Below, one piece after another: positions 10,031-20,333 of a stretch of 64,000 bases of DNA (within the stretch, counting starts at the first letter, position 1; each line of letters opens with the position of its first letter). A model generated the notes under the pieces. That model was not told the origin of the DNA and ran no database searches. It saw only the letters and a program-made list of their open reading frames with translations. The position numbers were made by a program, and so were the translations under genes. This stretch comes from Scedosporium boydii. Taxonomy: Eukaryota > Ascomycota > Sordariomycetes > Microascales > Microascaceae. The stretch lies in NCBI GenBank assembly GCA_002221725.1, contig NJFT01000090.1:81055-145054 (forward strand), read 5' to 3'.

Positions 10031-11203
10031 CTAACCCCCCTTTGTCAGACTGATTTCAGACTTGATCCCCTTCTGATGCCATGATACAATCCAAGAATGC
10101 GGCAAAAATCTCAATGAGAGGTTGCGCGCAGCATACGTCAGCTTGTCTTTAGGGATGTACATGGCCGCCAGTTTCCGACTCCGCTTCTGCAGCCTCTCGA
10201 TGACAGGGCGGAGCTTCTTCTCCCAGTTATCAAGGGCCCGTGGAACGCTCGCAGACTTCAGTTCGTTTGCCAGGATTTCTGCCGAGGCGATGGCCATGCC
10301 GGCGCCTTGGCCTGATATGAGAGTGATGCAGTGGGCCGAGTCACCGAGGAGAATGATGCGACCCTTTGACCACTTTGCAAGGACAACCATAGTCATGCAA
10401 TCCACAAGCGGAACCGAGCCGGCCTTTTCTGCCGACTCCATCAATTGGGAGACCACAGGAACCTGTCCCGGTACGACATCGCGTAGATGATTAAATGTGC
10501 GCTTGGAGGCATCAGGGCGCTTGGCCTGGTCATCCCGCCATATATGCAAACCAGCAATGCGATTGCCTCGCAGTGCGTAAAGAACGTCGAGGTGGCCGGG
10601 ACAGTTGAACGAGACACAGCTAGCCTCAAGGTCCCTCTTCTCATTGACGTCGTAAGTTGCGAAAGAATATCCGAGATGCTCGAGACAATCCTCATCCTTC
10701 CAGAACTCGTCTCGAACAGAAGAGTAGATTCCATCAGCACCGATCAATAGGTCCCCTTCAAACGCCTCGCCGCTCTTTGACTTGGCTCTAATTTTGGACT
10801 CGTGTTCGACAATCTCGACCAAGGTCTCGTTGAAGCGGATGGTCGCTGTCTCAGGCAACGCTGCGACGAGCGCCTGGGCGAGATCGTCGCGACACACAGC
10901 AATATTCTCCACTCCTCCATGAACTTCAGAGTAGCGAAGACGTAGAAGTTCCTTTTCGTGGCTGTCCCTAATAATATTCTCGTCGAACTGATAGGACACT
11001 CCGTCCAAACTGTCCTTCAGATCCATTCGTTTGAGGGTTTCGTAACCTAGCCCGGAGAGTGACATGATGTAGCCGCCTGGCCGGATGGAGGCCGCTCGCT
11101 CGATGATTGTGGAGTTCCAGCCGGCCTTGTCGAGCCACCAGGCAGCCGAAAGACCCCCGATACCAGCCCCGACAATGAGCGCATGAGGTCGTGGGGACGT
11201 CAT
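10031..11203 (-). CDS. FAD-dependent aromatic-hydroxylase-type monooxygenase
   Basis: One exon encodes 390 residues. The first FAD-binding motif is GAGIGG at residues 12-17, followed by an acidic residue at the end of the second strand (STIIERA). The DG motif appears as GADGIYSSVR at about 155-164, and the second FAD motif as GRIILLGDSAHC at about 281-292. These three motifs define the p-hydroxybenzoate-hydroxylase-like FAD monooxygenases (FAD_binding_3), which hydroxylate or epoxidise substrates with NAD(P)H and oxygen. The length fits the family without an added thioredoxin-like domain. The ATG at 11203 puts the glycine motif 11 residues in, as usual. The substrate cannot be deduced, and no partner biosynthetic gene adjoins it. 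Confidence 0.88.
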   Translation of the reverse strand: MTSPRPHALIVGAGIGGLSAAWWLDKAGWNSTIIERAASIRPGGYIMSLSGLGYETLKRMDLKDSLDGVSYQFDENIIRDSHEKELLRLRYSEVHGGVENIAVCRDDLAQALVAALPETATIRFNETLVEIVEHESKIRAKSKSGEAFEGDLLIGADGIYSSVRDEFWKDEDCLEHLGYSFATYDVNEKRDLEASCVSFNCPGHLDVLYALRGNRIAGLHIWRDDQAKRPDASKRTFNHLRDVVPGQVPVVSQLMESAEKAGSVPLVDCMTMVVLAKWSKGRIILLGDSAHCITLISGQGAGMAIASAEILANELKSASVPRALDNWEKKLRPVIERLQKRSRKLAAMYIPKDKLTYAARNLSLRFLPHSWIVSWHQKGIKSEISLTKGG

Positions 11204-11603
11204 CGTGGGTGTTTTGTCGCGTGTTAAAGGAACACTTTCTTCTCCGAAAAATACCTTGGGGGTAGTACCACTAGGATATAGAATTGAAGAGCATTCGCAG
11301 AGGGGCGGTCCTCTTCTATTATATACTGTTGCCCTCAGACAGACGGCCGGCGAAGCATCGTCACTAGGATGGCAAAGGCAGAGCCGATCTCGGCGAAAAT
11401 TATCAGATCTTATTGTCGGTTATTTATAGATAATCAGTGTACTGCTATGCGCCAACGTATGCGAGCAGACGCACTCCACTAGATCAGCCTCAGGCGGCAG
11501 CTGTTGGCCGAGAGCGCAATGCAAGAATCAGATCAGCTCTTCCTCTTTAGGAATGAGGTGGGCAACCAAACCAACAGCTGAACTTCAGCTTCAGGCAACC
11601 CTG
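11204..11603. other. Promoter region of the monooxygenase
   Basis: Bases near 11478-11491 (CACTAGATCAGCCT) are identical to bases near 7295-7308, extending the short repeat seen at 3.95 and 7.27 kb. No gene is seen. Confidence 0.4.
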
Positions 11604-11940
11604 ATGGTTGCTACCAGCACGGACGACTTCCTCTATGGTGGATCGATTTCTTCACTCAAAATGCCCCAATTTGTTATTGGCTAGCTTCTTAGTCGCCCAG
11701 CCTAGGAGCCTGTCCATCCTCTTCTGGATGTCACAAAGCGCGAGTTCCTGGCCAAGGTCACTAGTGGACTTATCGTTTTCCGATTCTGGCCCAACCGACT
11801 CTAGGTATTTCGCGACAGCTTTCTTATCATATACTATATTTTATGTCGCATCCCTTCTGCATGACCTCTTCAAGTCGATTCCTCCATGGCTACTCAGCAT
11901 GGCGGTGTTGAGTCGATTCCGTAGCTCTAGTAGTTCTCCC
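11604..11940 (+). pseudogene. Possible decayed gene fragment next to the transposon
   Basis: From ATG 11604 one frame reads like protein (MVATSTDDFLYGGSISSL, then LDVTKREFLAKVTSG) but is broken by several TAG and TGA codons, of the sort CAG or CGA mutation would give. I do not recognise the family. Several stops within 110 codons, amid otherwise protein-like composition, suggest RIP decay rather than random sequence. The support is weak. Confidence 0.3.
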
Positions 11941-12003
11941 GAAGAAACTCAGCCAAGGAACAGTCTACAAAATGATATCAAGAGACTGGGATTGAAATGG
12001 ATA

Positions 12004-12056
12004 AGTCAAAGGACCCCCTTTTGGTCCACCCCCTCATTTGGTCCACCCCAAAATCC
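12004..12056 (+). repeat. Left terminal inverted repeat
   Basis: These 53 bp begin AGTCAAAGGACCCCC and match the right end perfectly in inverse orientation. Each repeat contains two copies of TTTGGTCCACCCC, which could serve as transposase-binding subsites. Confidence 0.95.
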
Positions 12057-12133
12057 CTCACCGCCATTTCAACCATCACAACTAAAACCTTCATTTCTTA
12101 CCCATTTCAACTCACATCTTTTCCAAACTTGAA

Positions 12134-13759
12134 ATGTAACTTCTCTCAGGTATAGGCAATGACTATACTGAAGAGGACCTGCAGATGGCCCTCGATGACA
12201 TCGCAAATGGTCTCTCATTCCGCAAGGCAGTCAAAAAATGGGGGATTCCGAAGTCTACACTACGCAATCAAATACAAGGCCATCAGCCAAGAAAAGAAGC
12301 TTTCTCTAGCTTCCAGAGACTCAGTCAGACCCAGGAAAGCCTCCTTACTTCATAGATTCTTACCCAGGCCGCCCTAGGACTTCCTCTAACCCACTTACAA
12401 GTCAAGGAATTCGCTGAGAGGATCTTACAAGCCTAAGGAGACACCCAGCTACTTGGAAAGAAGTGGATATAGTCATTCCTTAAAAGGAATCCATCTATTA
12501 AGGCCCAGAGAAGCAAATCTATCGATTCGAAGCGTGTTAATGGGGCTACAGTTCAAGTAATCTGCTACTGGTTCCACTACTTCCAACTCCCAGATATTCA
12601 GAAGATCAAACCAGCTAATCAGCATAATATAGATGAAGTAGGTATCCTAGAAGGCAAGGGAGCTAATGGCCTTGTACTTGGAAGTGCCCAGAAGCATGCT
12701 ATTCGCAAGAAACAGCCAGGATCCCGGACTTGGACTTCCTTTATTGAGTGTATCTCAGCTGCTGGCTGCTCTCTTCCTCCTCTAGTCATTTTCAAGGGAA
12801 AAATAGTCTAACAATAATGGTTTCTACTTAATTTAACACTATATAAGGACTGGCAGTTTACAGTAACCGATAATGGATGGATTACTGATGCTATAGCAGT
12901 TGAGTGGCTTGAAAAGGTCTTCATTCCACTTACATAGCTAGCAGACCCTAATAAATATCGTCTCTTGATTATGGATGGCCATGGAAGCTATACAACTACA
13001 GATTTCATATATCTATGCTTCTAGTATTGAATCTACCTTCTTTTCTTACCTCCACATACCTTACATGTCTTACAACCATTGGATCTATCTGTTTTCAGTC
13101 CTCTAAAGACTGCTTACTGAAAAGAGCTTGGATTCCTACTACAAACAGTTGATTCTTTAATAATTAGGAAGTGGAACTTTCTCTCCTGCTATAGAAAGGC
13201 CTATATAGCTGGTCTAACTGGTAAAAATATCAGAAGTGGGTGGAAAGCTACTGGCCTTTGGCTAATAAGTGTAGCTAAGCCTCTCCTCAGCCCAAATGTG
13301 GTTCAACAGCTAGGACAAGCCCTCTAGGAAGGAACTAGGACCCCCCAGGAAGCTAATAGAGCTATTCCCAACTTGGATTGGGCATCTGATTTATCTGCAA
13401 TAGTCTGGTCGACTTCAAGGAAGGTAAAGGACCTATAGGATTAGCTACACCAATCTAATACCATTGATCAACATACTACTATACAGCGGCTACTATTTAA
13501 AAAGATCTACAAAGCTTTTGAGGAGAAGTCATTTGAGCTAGCTACTGCCTAGCAGAAGATTAAGTCTCTGGAAAGTCAGCTTGAAGCTGTAAGGCTAACG
13601 AAACGGAAGAAGGTTGATTTGAGTCTAAATTCGAAGTTTGTAAATATTGAGGATATCCAGAGGGCCCAAATGGAAGTGGAAGAAGTTAATAATGATGTAT
13701 ATGAATCCAGCGATATGGAAAGTACTAGTGAGACAGGTTCATGTATCATGGTAGCTTGA
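12134..13759 (+). pseudogene. Pogo/Fot1-type transposase with about a dozen in-frame stops
   Basis: A single reading frame of 542 codons runs from ATG 12134 to TGA 13757-13759 without a frameshift, but is interrupted by roughly a dozen stops, nearly all TAA or TAG, including codon 2. The N-terminus has a helix-turn-helix of the CENP-B/Psq type (FRKAVKKWGIPKSTLRNQ). The middle has DEVGILEGKGANG, an LLIMDGHGS block and FLPPHTLHVLQPLDLSVFS, hallmarks of the DDE domain of Pogo-like transposases. A Lys-rich tail follows. Stops at positions where relatives have Gln or Arg fit C-to-T changes at CpA and CpG, the footprint of RIP. The protein cannot be made without readthrough of all of them. Confidence 0.9.
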
Positions 13760-13808
13760 AAGTGGGTTGAAATAGGTGTTCTTGATGAGTGGGTAGATTG
13801 GCGGGTAT

Positions 13809-13861
13809 GGATTTTGGGGTGGACCAAATGAGGGGGTGGACCAAAAGGGGGTCCTTTGACT
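13809..13861 (-). repeat. Right terminal inverted repeat
   Basis: This is the inverse of the left repeat over 53 bp with no mismatch. It ends ...GTCCTTTGACT, followed by the TA duplication. Confidence 0.95.
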
Positions 13862-13863
13862 TA

Positions 13864-14342
13864 AATGCTAGAAGCGCTAGCTCCAAGAGGCCACCTCTCG
13901 CCTCCCCTTCACAATTCAGATCATGTCCGCCGACTTAATTTGCTAGGCCGTATCTTTCATCAACCCGCAACGTCGTAGTACAGTATCCGCCGATAACGCC
14001 AATCGGAAACTTTGGTGTTTGTTCCTAATTTAACTCCACATTGTTCTAGTAGAGAATACCGAGAACCGTCCCCGACCCAGCACGCATCACGGGATACTCA
14101 TCAGATCACCGGCAGTCCATATATGTAGGCCGATTAGCGACGCGCTTCAAAGACAAATCGCGATCCCAGAGTAAGATAGGAGAGATACATCTCAGATTAC
14201 TACCATAAGTTTTTTTCAGTCTTCTGCACACATCTCTCATTCGCACTAGTAGAGACATCGGTGTAGGCGTCGCCTAGCTTCTTGTTGTCCCAAAAATTAA
14301 CGTCTCCAAGCTGTTACTCCAGCCATTCAGTATACTGAAAAG
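13864..14342. other. Gene-poor flank of the transposon
   Basis: Mixed-composition sequence. I see no intact frame, RNA gene or repeat that I can define. Confidence 0.45.
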
Positions 14343-14588
14343 CTAGACCTCGAGCCAATCACTACCAATATCGACGACGCTTAACTAGAAGATACCTTAA
14401 AACTCAGCGCGGTAGCCGCATTTAACACGTGCGGTCCTATATTTGCCAACAAGGTCCGCAGGGTTACTAAGGAAGGTCTTTCCGCCGCCTATGTCTTCAG
14501 TAGTGCGACGCCTGGGTATGTCTCGGCAGTGCAGTGCCTTACCATTGGCACCGGATATTTATTGAGAAAGGGTGCCCTTGAGAAATAG
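14343..14588 (+). pseudogene. Possible decayed gene fragment
   Basis: One frame of 82 codons reads like a globular protein (LSAVAAFNTCGPIFANKV, then AYVFSSATPGYVSAVQCL) with a single internal TAA that could come from CAA. I cannot name the family. It may be a remnant of a larger gene, as the surrounding 13.9-15.8 kb has no intact gene. Confidence 0.3.
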
Positions 14589-15826
14589 GTCGCGTGGCGA
14601 TCCGTTGTACCAGGTCTTTGTCTTTCGCGAAGGGTGGAGAAACGTTATTCCTTGCCACAGAGCTGGCCATAGCTATTTCTTTTCCTCTTATCAGGGAGGG
14701 ACAGTTATTCTTTTAGTTCTTCAAGTTAGTTCTTAATTCAATTGACCTCATTCTTACCCAGTTCTTATGGAACTTCTTATGTGGTGACTCCAGATGGTTT
14801 TACTACTTGTTTTTTGTGCCCAAGTGTCCCCTATTAGATAGACACTTACAAGATCCCTCCACCTCTCCCTATTCAGGGGTCCCTTTCTTGTGTGTTCCGG
14901 TGTTATTTCCATTGATCGACAGAACCGACATCTGTCTATTCCTGTGCGGGGGCTTGCAGCTGCTTCTTGCAGGAATTGTTCCAGACTATTGGCCACACCT
15001 GTTTCGTTTTTCGTCTGTGTGATGAGCGGGCAGGCTGCATCGCTCCGTTTCACCGCCCTTTACCAACGAGTAACTTACAAGGCTGACAGAGACGGCGGAG
15101 CAGGCCGGCGTGGCAAGCATTGGGTCTAAGCACACTAGAGCAAATCTCGAAATGCTTGGGACGAGGCTTTCTAACAGGACATAATTAGGAACAATAGAAA
15201 TGAGATTTATTTCGTCCTAGCATTATTTCTAACTATACCTCAATCTTATTGGCAAAACTGTGGTCAAAAGATTCTAATAGTGGCTGATTTGTTCTTCTAA
15301 ATAATGGCAGCCTCAGATCATCTTAGCTGGAAAGCTATGGGACTGGTTTTCTAGGATTGCCGCCCCGGTCCACGGCCTGTAGTGCCCTTTCCAACAAGTC
15401 TGTTCTAAACTTACACCCCATAGGTTGAGGGAGGCATGTGAGGAATAAACTTTAACAATCGGGGTGTGCTCTCTTAAACCTCATCCCTGTTTGGGGGTTG
15501 GCCTTTTCTGACTGCTTTGTCGTGACTCTGATCCATGGTCTGTCAGACACAGAGCCAGCACGCACACAAAAAGGCTATGACAGTTGCATAGCTTCATTTC
15601 AATCGCTCTGTTCTTACCCTACCTTCTTTAGCTCCATGCGCAAACAGGGGAAGCAAGTCAAGAGGCGTGATGAATGAATCATGTGTCCGTGAGAATACGC
15701 ACTCGGCACAAGATCAATAAGTTGTATTCTTGCCCCCGTGCATCTCTGCTTTCCCCTTAGGCCGGTGATCTATGTGACGTCCCTCATGTTAACCGACAAC
15801 GTCAAATAGTCGGTATGGATCGGATT
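14589..15826. other. Gene-poor region
   Basis: Short open frames at 14754-15129 on both strands lack domains or splice structure. Nothing else is recognisable here. Confidence 0.45.
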
Positions 15827-16528
15827 CTACTTACACTTCTGAGGTAGCTCACAATGTGTGAAGATACTGAAGAACCTCGATGGTGCTTTCCATTGTGGGT
15901 ACTTTTGGCCATCTCTTGCCTTGGACAATGTGTGCGAACAATGCGTCGTATGTGGATATTCACCAACCTGGCTGTCAATTGGTTTCCCTAGAAGAATTGC
16001 TCGGTGGAGCTTTCTCCAGGTAAAGGCGCAGTGGGAGTCGTGGTATTCCAATGAGACGTAGGTGGGATTCGGGCCACCTGTTCGTCTCATGACCTCCTCC
16101 GACAGCTCCTCGTTGCCCTCAGGATCAGCATACCAGTGCCAATCGCCGTGTCCCATGAATTCTCTCTCAAGCTCCTCATCGTAGCAGTCAGGATGTACCC
16201 AGGCTCCGGGTATAAAGTCGAAGACGCAGCCGTTCTTTAGCGCTTCCTCCGAAGAATTGCCACAATGTCCCGACCCAAATGTTTTAGAGAGATATGGATC
16301 GGAGACAATAGCTGGAGAGTAAAGCCCTAGAAGGTAGAAAAAGGCGGCAAAGATTAGGCCAGAGATGGCATAAAGCATGAGGATGGTATACTGTCGCCGT
16401 GTCATCTGATGCTTGTCGCTCGCAGGAAGGGTGAAGCTCGAGGCCTCAACACTGCTAAGAGAGTCGTCTCTCTCATATCGGAGCTTTTGATAATCATTGT
16501 CGAGTAGTTTGTGCTTTTGCTCTTCCAT
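15827..16528 (-). CDS. UstYa-like membrane protein with two HxxHC motifs (divergent branch)
   Basis: This is one exon of 233 residues from ATG 16528. The frame is open to an upstream ATG at 16654, but starting at 16528 places the membrane helix (about residues 47-70) at the same depth as in the paralogue at 18111, and the N-termini then align (MEEQKHKLLD versus MASKEETLLS). After the helix comes an extracytoplasmic domain with a CG..EEA...GCVFDF motif at 89-105, a WVHPDCYDEEL segment, then EYHDSHC (H163-C167) and PHTTHC (H193-C197). Two HxxHC motifs behind one N-terminal helix is the plan of UstYa/DUF3328 proteins, which oxidatively modify or cyclise ribosomal peptides. The surrounding sequence, however, differs from classical DUF3328. 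The family is common in ascomycetes and usually unnamed, so an oxidase role is inference. It is divergent from the paralogue at 18111. Confidence 0.75.
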   Translation of the reverse strand: MEEQKHKLLDNDYQKLRYERDDSLSSVEASSFTLPASDKHQMTRRQYTILMLYAISGLIFAAFFYLLGLYSPAIVSDPYLSKTFGSGHCGNSSEEALKNGCVFDFIPGAWVHPDCYDEELEREFMGHGDWHWYADPEGNEELSEEVMRRTGGPNPTYVSLEYHDSHCAFTWRKLHRAILLGKPIDSQVGEYPHTTHCSHTLSKARDGQKYPQWKAPSRFFSIFTHCELPQKCK

Positions 16529-18110
16529 TTTCAACAATGGGAGAAGCTGAGAACAAGAGGACATGCCTCTCTCTACCAGGGAAAATAAAACTGCCCTGAG
16601 AAGCAAAAGTGTAGATGAGATGCCGGATTTCTTGTCTTCCAGATCTAACGACATGGTTCCATACTCTGTACTTCAGAACAGCTGAGCAAGGTGCACCACG
16701 ATTATTGCCGAAGTACTGAATACTTCTCTGTGACCTCTGCGGCCCAGACAAAAGTACCATACGCCAGCGTCTGTGCCATACCTCCTATCAGGTGTAGGGA
16801 TTTCTTGTCTTCCGGAACTCCTTGTCGCCGATGCTCCATGTGTGAGCCGAAGGGTGGGAGTTAGGGGTGGGGCGGAGAGGATGCGATACGACGAGGACCC
16901 GTATAAGCCGCGCGCGGCATGGAATCCTCCCCTCCTCTGTGGCGCTGATTGGGCAGAATAAAGGCTCGCGCCCGAGGAGGCGGGGGTTTTCATCCGCTCA
17001 GCGGAAGGAATCGGCCCCGTTGGTCTTTTGCTCCGGTCATACCAATCCATCTACCAGAGCATGATTGGAATAGCAAAGTTCCCTACAGCTCGCACATGGT
17101 GAGTTCGCATATGGCGAAAAATTGCCTACCAATGGCGCAGGCATTTGCCGGACCAGTGAAAACCAACACCAGGGCTGTTGGTTGGCGGGGAAAACAACGA
17201 CACAGGGGGCACAGCGCCAATCAGAGGAACTCCAATGCAAGGGTGGTCTTACTCGTGCCGTGCCGCTACCGGTTCTGCAAGTCCTTTTGTCTTCAATGCA
17301 TTCAATGCAAAGCAGCTACGCCGCACTTCCCGTCCGGGAAGGCACGCCGGTAGGTTACGCAGGACTACACTCAATTTGACGCTCAGCAAAAGTGCCGTAG
17401 CCTCAGAATGCCGCGCCGACCTCCATCCGGAGAGATAAGAAAGCAGAGGTGGCAGCGCAGGGCGAGTTAAGCCGACCCTCCATCGCATGGAGACTCCGAT
17501 GGTGGCATGGAAAACCCGACCCCGCTGGGGCGGTGAGATAATAAGGAAATGAAAGTCAGAGATTTGAATGAGAATCCACCACGGGACCGGAGCTAACTTT
17601 GCGTTGGTTTCAAGATAGGAGTGTAGTGTAGATAGTCCTCGCCTGGTCCAGAACGCCTAGCGCAGGTGTTTGTGCCACTTCACGACATCAAGGAAATGCG
17701 TCAGCTGAATGGCTAACGTCCGGCGGGCAACCTCCTACTTGCGCAGCCGTGGAGGATCGGTTTTGATGCCGATTTTGCCGCCTGGCGGCATTCAGTGTGT
17801 CTGACATGGCGGGTGTGTGGTCGAGGGCTTTATGGAGCTAGACTATTAGGAGTGGGGGGCTATAGGAGACCATCCTCATGTTGCTGTAACGAGTTATGCC
17901 CGTGCCGTGGTCGGGGATGCTAGATGGTGGACATTTCGTAGCAAAAGGAGTCGCCCGTCATTAGCTTTTGTTCGATTTTCCTTCCTTCTCCTCTCTATCT
18001 CGGCCCAAGACGCAATGAATTCAGACCATTGCTAACACCGCGTTGGTCTTGAACCTATTTCCCACGCTAATACCTTTACACCACCCAACTTCTTTGGTGC
18101 ATATCCTGTG
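16529..18110. other. Shared promoter region between two divergent UstYa-like genes
   Basis: About 1.6 kb separates the starts of the divergent paralogues. It is GC-rich near 16880-17000. Open frames here overlap on both strands and lack domains. I see no additional gene. Confidence 0.5.
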
Positions 18111-18827
18111 ATGGCGTCTAAGGAAGAAACTTTGCTCTCGGAGCAACGAGACAGTTTGCTCCGGGACTACAACAAACAAAGCTCGGAAGAAGACGGCATT
18201 GACGTTCCACAACCTCCCCAACTGCATATCCAGTCACGGGCTCACAGCACTCGACGCTTCTACTCACTTCTAATCTTCCTTCTCCTCGCCACTTCCGGCG
18301 TCATCGCTGTCATCTGCATCGGCATTTTCGCCAAAAGCCAGGGCCCACATCACCACTATAGACCGCTCAATGCTTCGGCGAGCCCCGACGAGAGTTTTAC
18401 CGAATCGATCGACTGTGGTCAAACAGCCGCTGAGGCCCGCCAGCGAGGCTGCATATTCGATCTCATGCTTTCGACATGGATCCACGAATCCTGCTCTGAC
18501 CGCGAGTTGATGAATAAATATCTTCTTGAGGGAAACTACACATACTACCACGATGAGAATATGGAGCATCAGATGCCTGAGGAAGAAGTTTGGCGTGGCG
18601 AGTATAGAACTATTTGGACCCAGGCCGAGTTCCATTTTCGACACTGCGTTTACCTGATGGACATGCAACTACGGTCGTACAGGATAGGACGGCCAATCGA
18701 GGTGTCGATATACAACTTTGGCCACACAGATCACTGTGTTAACTTGACCCTTGGTCAAGATTGGCGTGGAAGAACGACAAGACTGCACGCATTAGTCGGA
18801 AAATGCGGGTTTCCGAAGATGACATAG
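18111..18827 (+). CDS. UstYa-like membrane protein with two HxxHC motifs (paralogue)
   Basis: One exon gives 238 residues from ATG 18111. The protein has a hydrophilic N-terminus, one membrane helix at about residues 50-74 (SLLIFLLLATSGVIAVICIG), then the same extracytoplasmic pattern as the gene at 15827: CGQTAAEARQRGCIFDL at 102-118, WIHESCSDREL at 123-133, EFHFRHC (H175-C179) and GHTDHC (H205-C209). The 30-residue spacing between motif starts is identical in the two paralogues and close to the 32 in the UstYa-type protein at 19330. By analogy it would sit in the secretory pathway and act on a peptide or small molecule. The catalytic role is not shown for this branch. Possible N-glycosylation sites (NAS, NYT, NLT) fit a lumenal domain. 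Confidence 0.75.
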   Translation: MASKEETLLSEQRDSLLRDYNKQSSEEDGIDVPQPPQLHIQSRAHSTRRFYSLLIFLLLATSGVIAVICIGIFAKSQGPHHHYRPLNASASPDESFTESIDCGQTAAEARQRGCIFDLMLSTWIHESCSDRELMNKYLLEGNYTYYHDENMEHQMPEEEVWRGEYRTIWTQAEFHFRHCVYLMDMQLRSYRIGRPIEVSIYNFGHTDHCVNLTLGQDWRGRTTRLHALVGKCGFPKMT

Positions 18828-19329
18828 CTTCTTTAATACTGTCGAAAACCATTGAGATATTCTTCAGAAATTTCGTATACTCTACTAGATAGATTAATGA
18901 TAGAACTAAGTAGCCAACTCTCTGCATTTTTCCCACCGAGTAAGGCCTGCCTCTCCCTCCCTCTTGGTAACAGGGCCCTGAGCCGGTTGGCTTCAACTCC
19001 AGCACCATTATTTTCTGTGAGCGATCAAAACGCCGCAATATGATATACCAAAAAGAAAATGCGGACTGAGTGAGTTCTTTTGGCTGCCAACCTCAATTTC
19101 TAATGCAACCATCAATAGGAGTTTTTAAAGGACGCCTGAATTAACCGTTCAAGTTTGGAGCAATGTCAAGTCAATGAAGGGCCCTCCTCTCCTACTGGTA
19201 AGGCATCAATCTGAAAAGGTTGGAAGGTCAATGAATGCATTCAGATGATATTGGCACAAACCCTGTAGTGACATGTACCCCTGTACCCCAAAGTCCTTCA
19301 TTCATTCCCACTTAATATTGCCGCTCAAA
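18828..19329. other. Intergenic, convergent 3' ends
   Basis: This lies between the paralogue at 18111 and the UstYa gene. No gene is seen. Confidence 0.6.
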
Positions 19330-20333
19330 CTACATGATGATCTTTGTACCAGGGTTGGCCCCGTTCAGGTGGTTAGGGTTCGTTTTATTCGGATTCATGA
19401 GCCTGTACCAGTCATCGGCGGCGGGTAACTCCTTGACTCCCGGCGGCTTCCTGACGATCTTCGTGTACCTGTTTACGTCGAGGGTGTTTTCCAGGTTCCA
19501 GCGCGTTATGGCGTCAAAGTCGACACATTGGCGGTTGATGCTGAATATCGGGAACGGTCTTTCGTGATTTTCGACCCAGTGGTAAGTGACGAGGTTGAGG
19601 TTGCCGCTGCAGCGGAGCTCTTGCATGAGAATGTCGACGCAGTGGTCAATGTGAAACTTCCATTGAGGCGTCTCGCGACCCTTGAAAGCCTCGGGATAGA
19701 GCTCTCCATGTGCTAGTTTCCGGAGCGAGTTCAAGCAATGGAGCTGGTGATAGACGTCGAGAGCAGCCACGTAAGCGTCGTCGCCGAGGCCCCAATCTTT
19801 ATCGTCTAGCTTGGCGGCCGTGGAAGGGTCGACGCCCATGGCACGAAGTTGCCGTGCTGTTACAGGAAAGATTCGGTTCCTTGCATAGTCCTCCCATTGA
19901 CTATCCGTCTCTTCATTGAATTGTCTGGCCATAGATGGGTTCTCGGGTGGCCAAAATGTGCCGTTCATCTTCTTGACCTGCGACTGGATGCGGAAGAGGT
20001 CATGAATAGGTGCTAGAGAAAGTTAATACTGATAACAAGACCAGTCTGGTGGGTTCCAGACTTAGAGACTGAGGTCTTACTGTATGATGACACTCTCCTG
20101 AATCTTGCGTTGAGTACAAGATAGTTGCTGTAGAACCACGTTCCGAAGAGCAATGTTGAGACAGAGAAGAGAACAAGGTTCAAAAGAGATAAACCAATAA
20201 TAAAATTTCTCGTCTTTCGATTTGAAACTATCGACGGTGTCTTCTCCAGGAGCAAGCCATCATCTTCGCTCGCCGAGGTTGAGTTTCTCGGCTCCGGCGC
20301 GCTCGAAATTCTGCTGTACTCAGTCTCCTTCAT
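19330..20333 (-). CDS. UstYa-family (DUF3328) oxidase-like membrane protein
   Basis: Two exons on the minus strand, 20333-20081 and 20012-19330, give 311 residues. The 68-nt intron has donor GTAAGA, branch ATTAAC and acceptor CTCTAG. Joining creates TPIHDLFRIQSQ. A cytosolic N-terminus precedes one membrane helix at about residues 43-67. The lumenal domain ends its core with DVYHQLHCLN (H173-C177) and FHIDHCVDILMQ (H205-C209), the two HxxHC motifs that define DUF3328. Between them lie the usual LR and W residues (TPQWKFHIDHC). Characterised members (UstYa, UstYb, phomopsin, asperipin and cyclochlorotine enzymes) catalyse oxidative cyclisation or hydroxylation, often of Tyr-containing ribosomal peptides. 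The gene faces away from a small secreted-peptide gene at 21288, so the two may share a promoter. Confidence 0.9.

Larger units (their letters stand above)
12004..13861 (+). mobile_element. Fot1/Pogo-like Tc1-mariner DNA transposon, inactivated
   Basis: The 1858-bp element is bounded by perfect 53-bp terminal inverted repeats and flanked by TA dinucleotides (12002-12003 and 13862-13863), the target-site duplication of the Tc1-mariner-Pogo superfamily. The internal frame encodes a CENP-B/Pogo-type transposase with stops. Size, ends and protein agree with the Fot1 group of fungal elements. It was inserted into or beside a decayed coding region. With its transposase disabled it could move only if an active copy elsewhere supplied the enzyme. 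Confidence 0.93.

Noticed and set aside
16673..17050. Arg/Ser-rich minus-strand frame in the shared promoter of the UstYa-like pair, considered as a repeated-core RiPP precursor
   Set aside because: No signal peptide and no repeated core or regularly spaced Kex2 sites.
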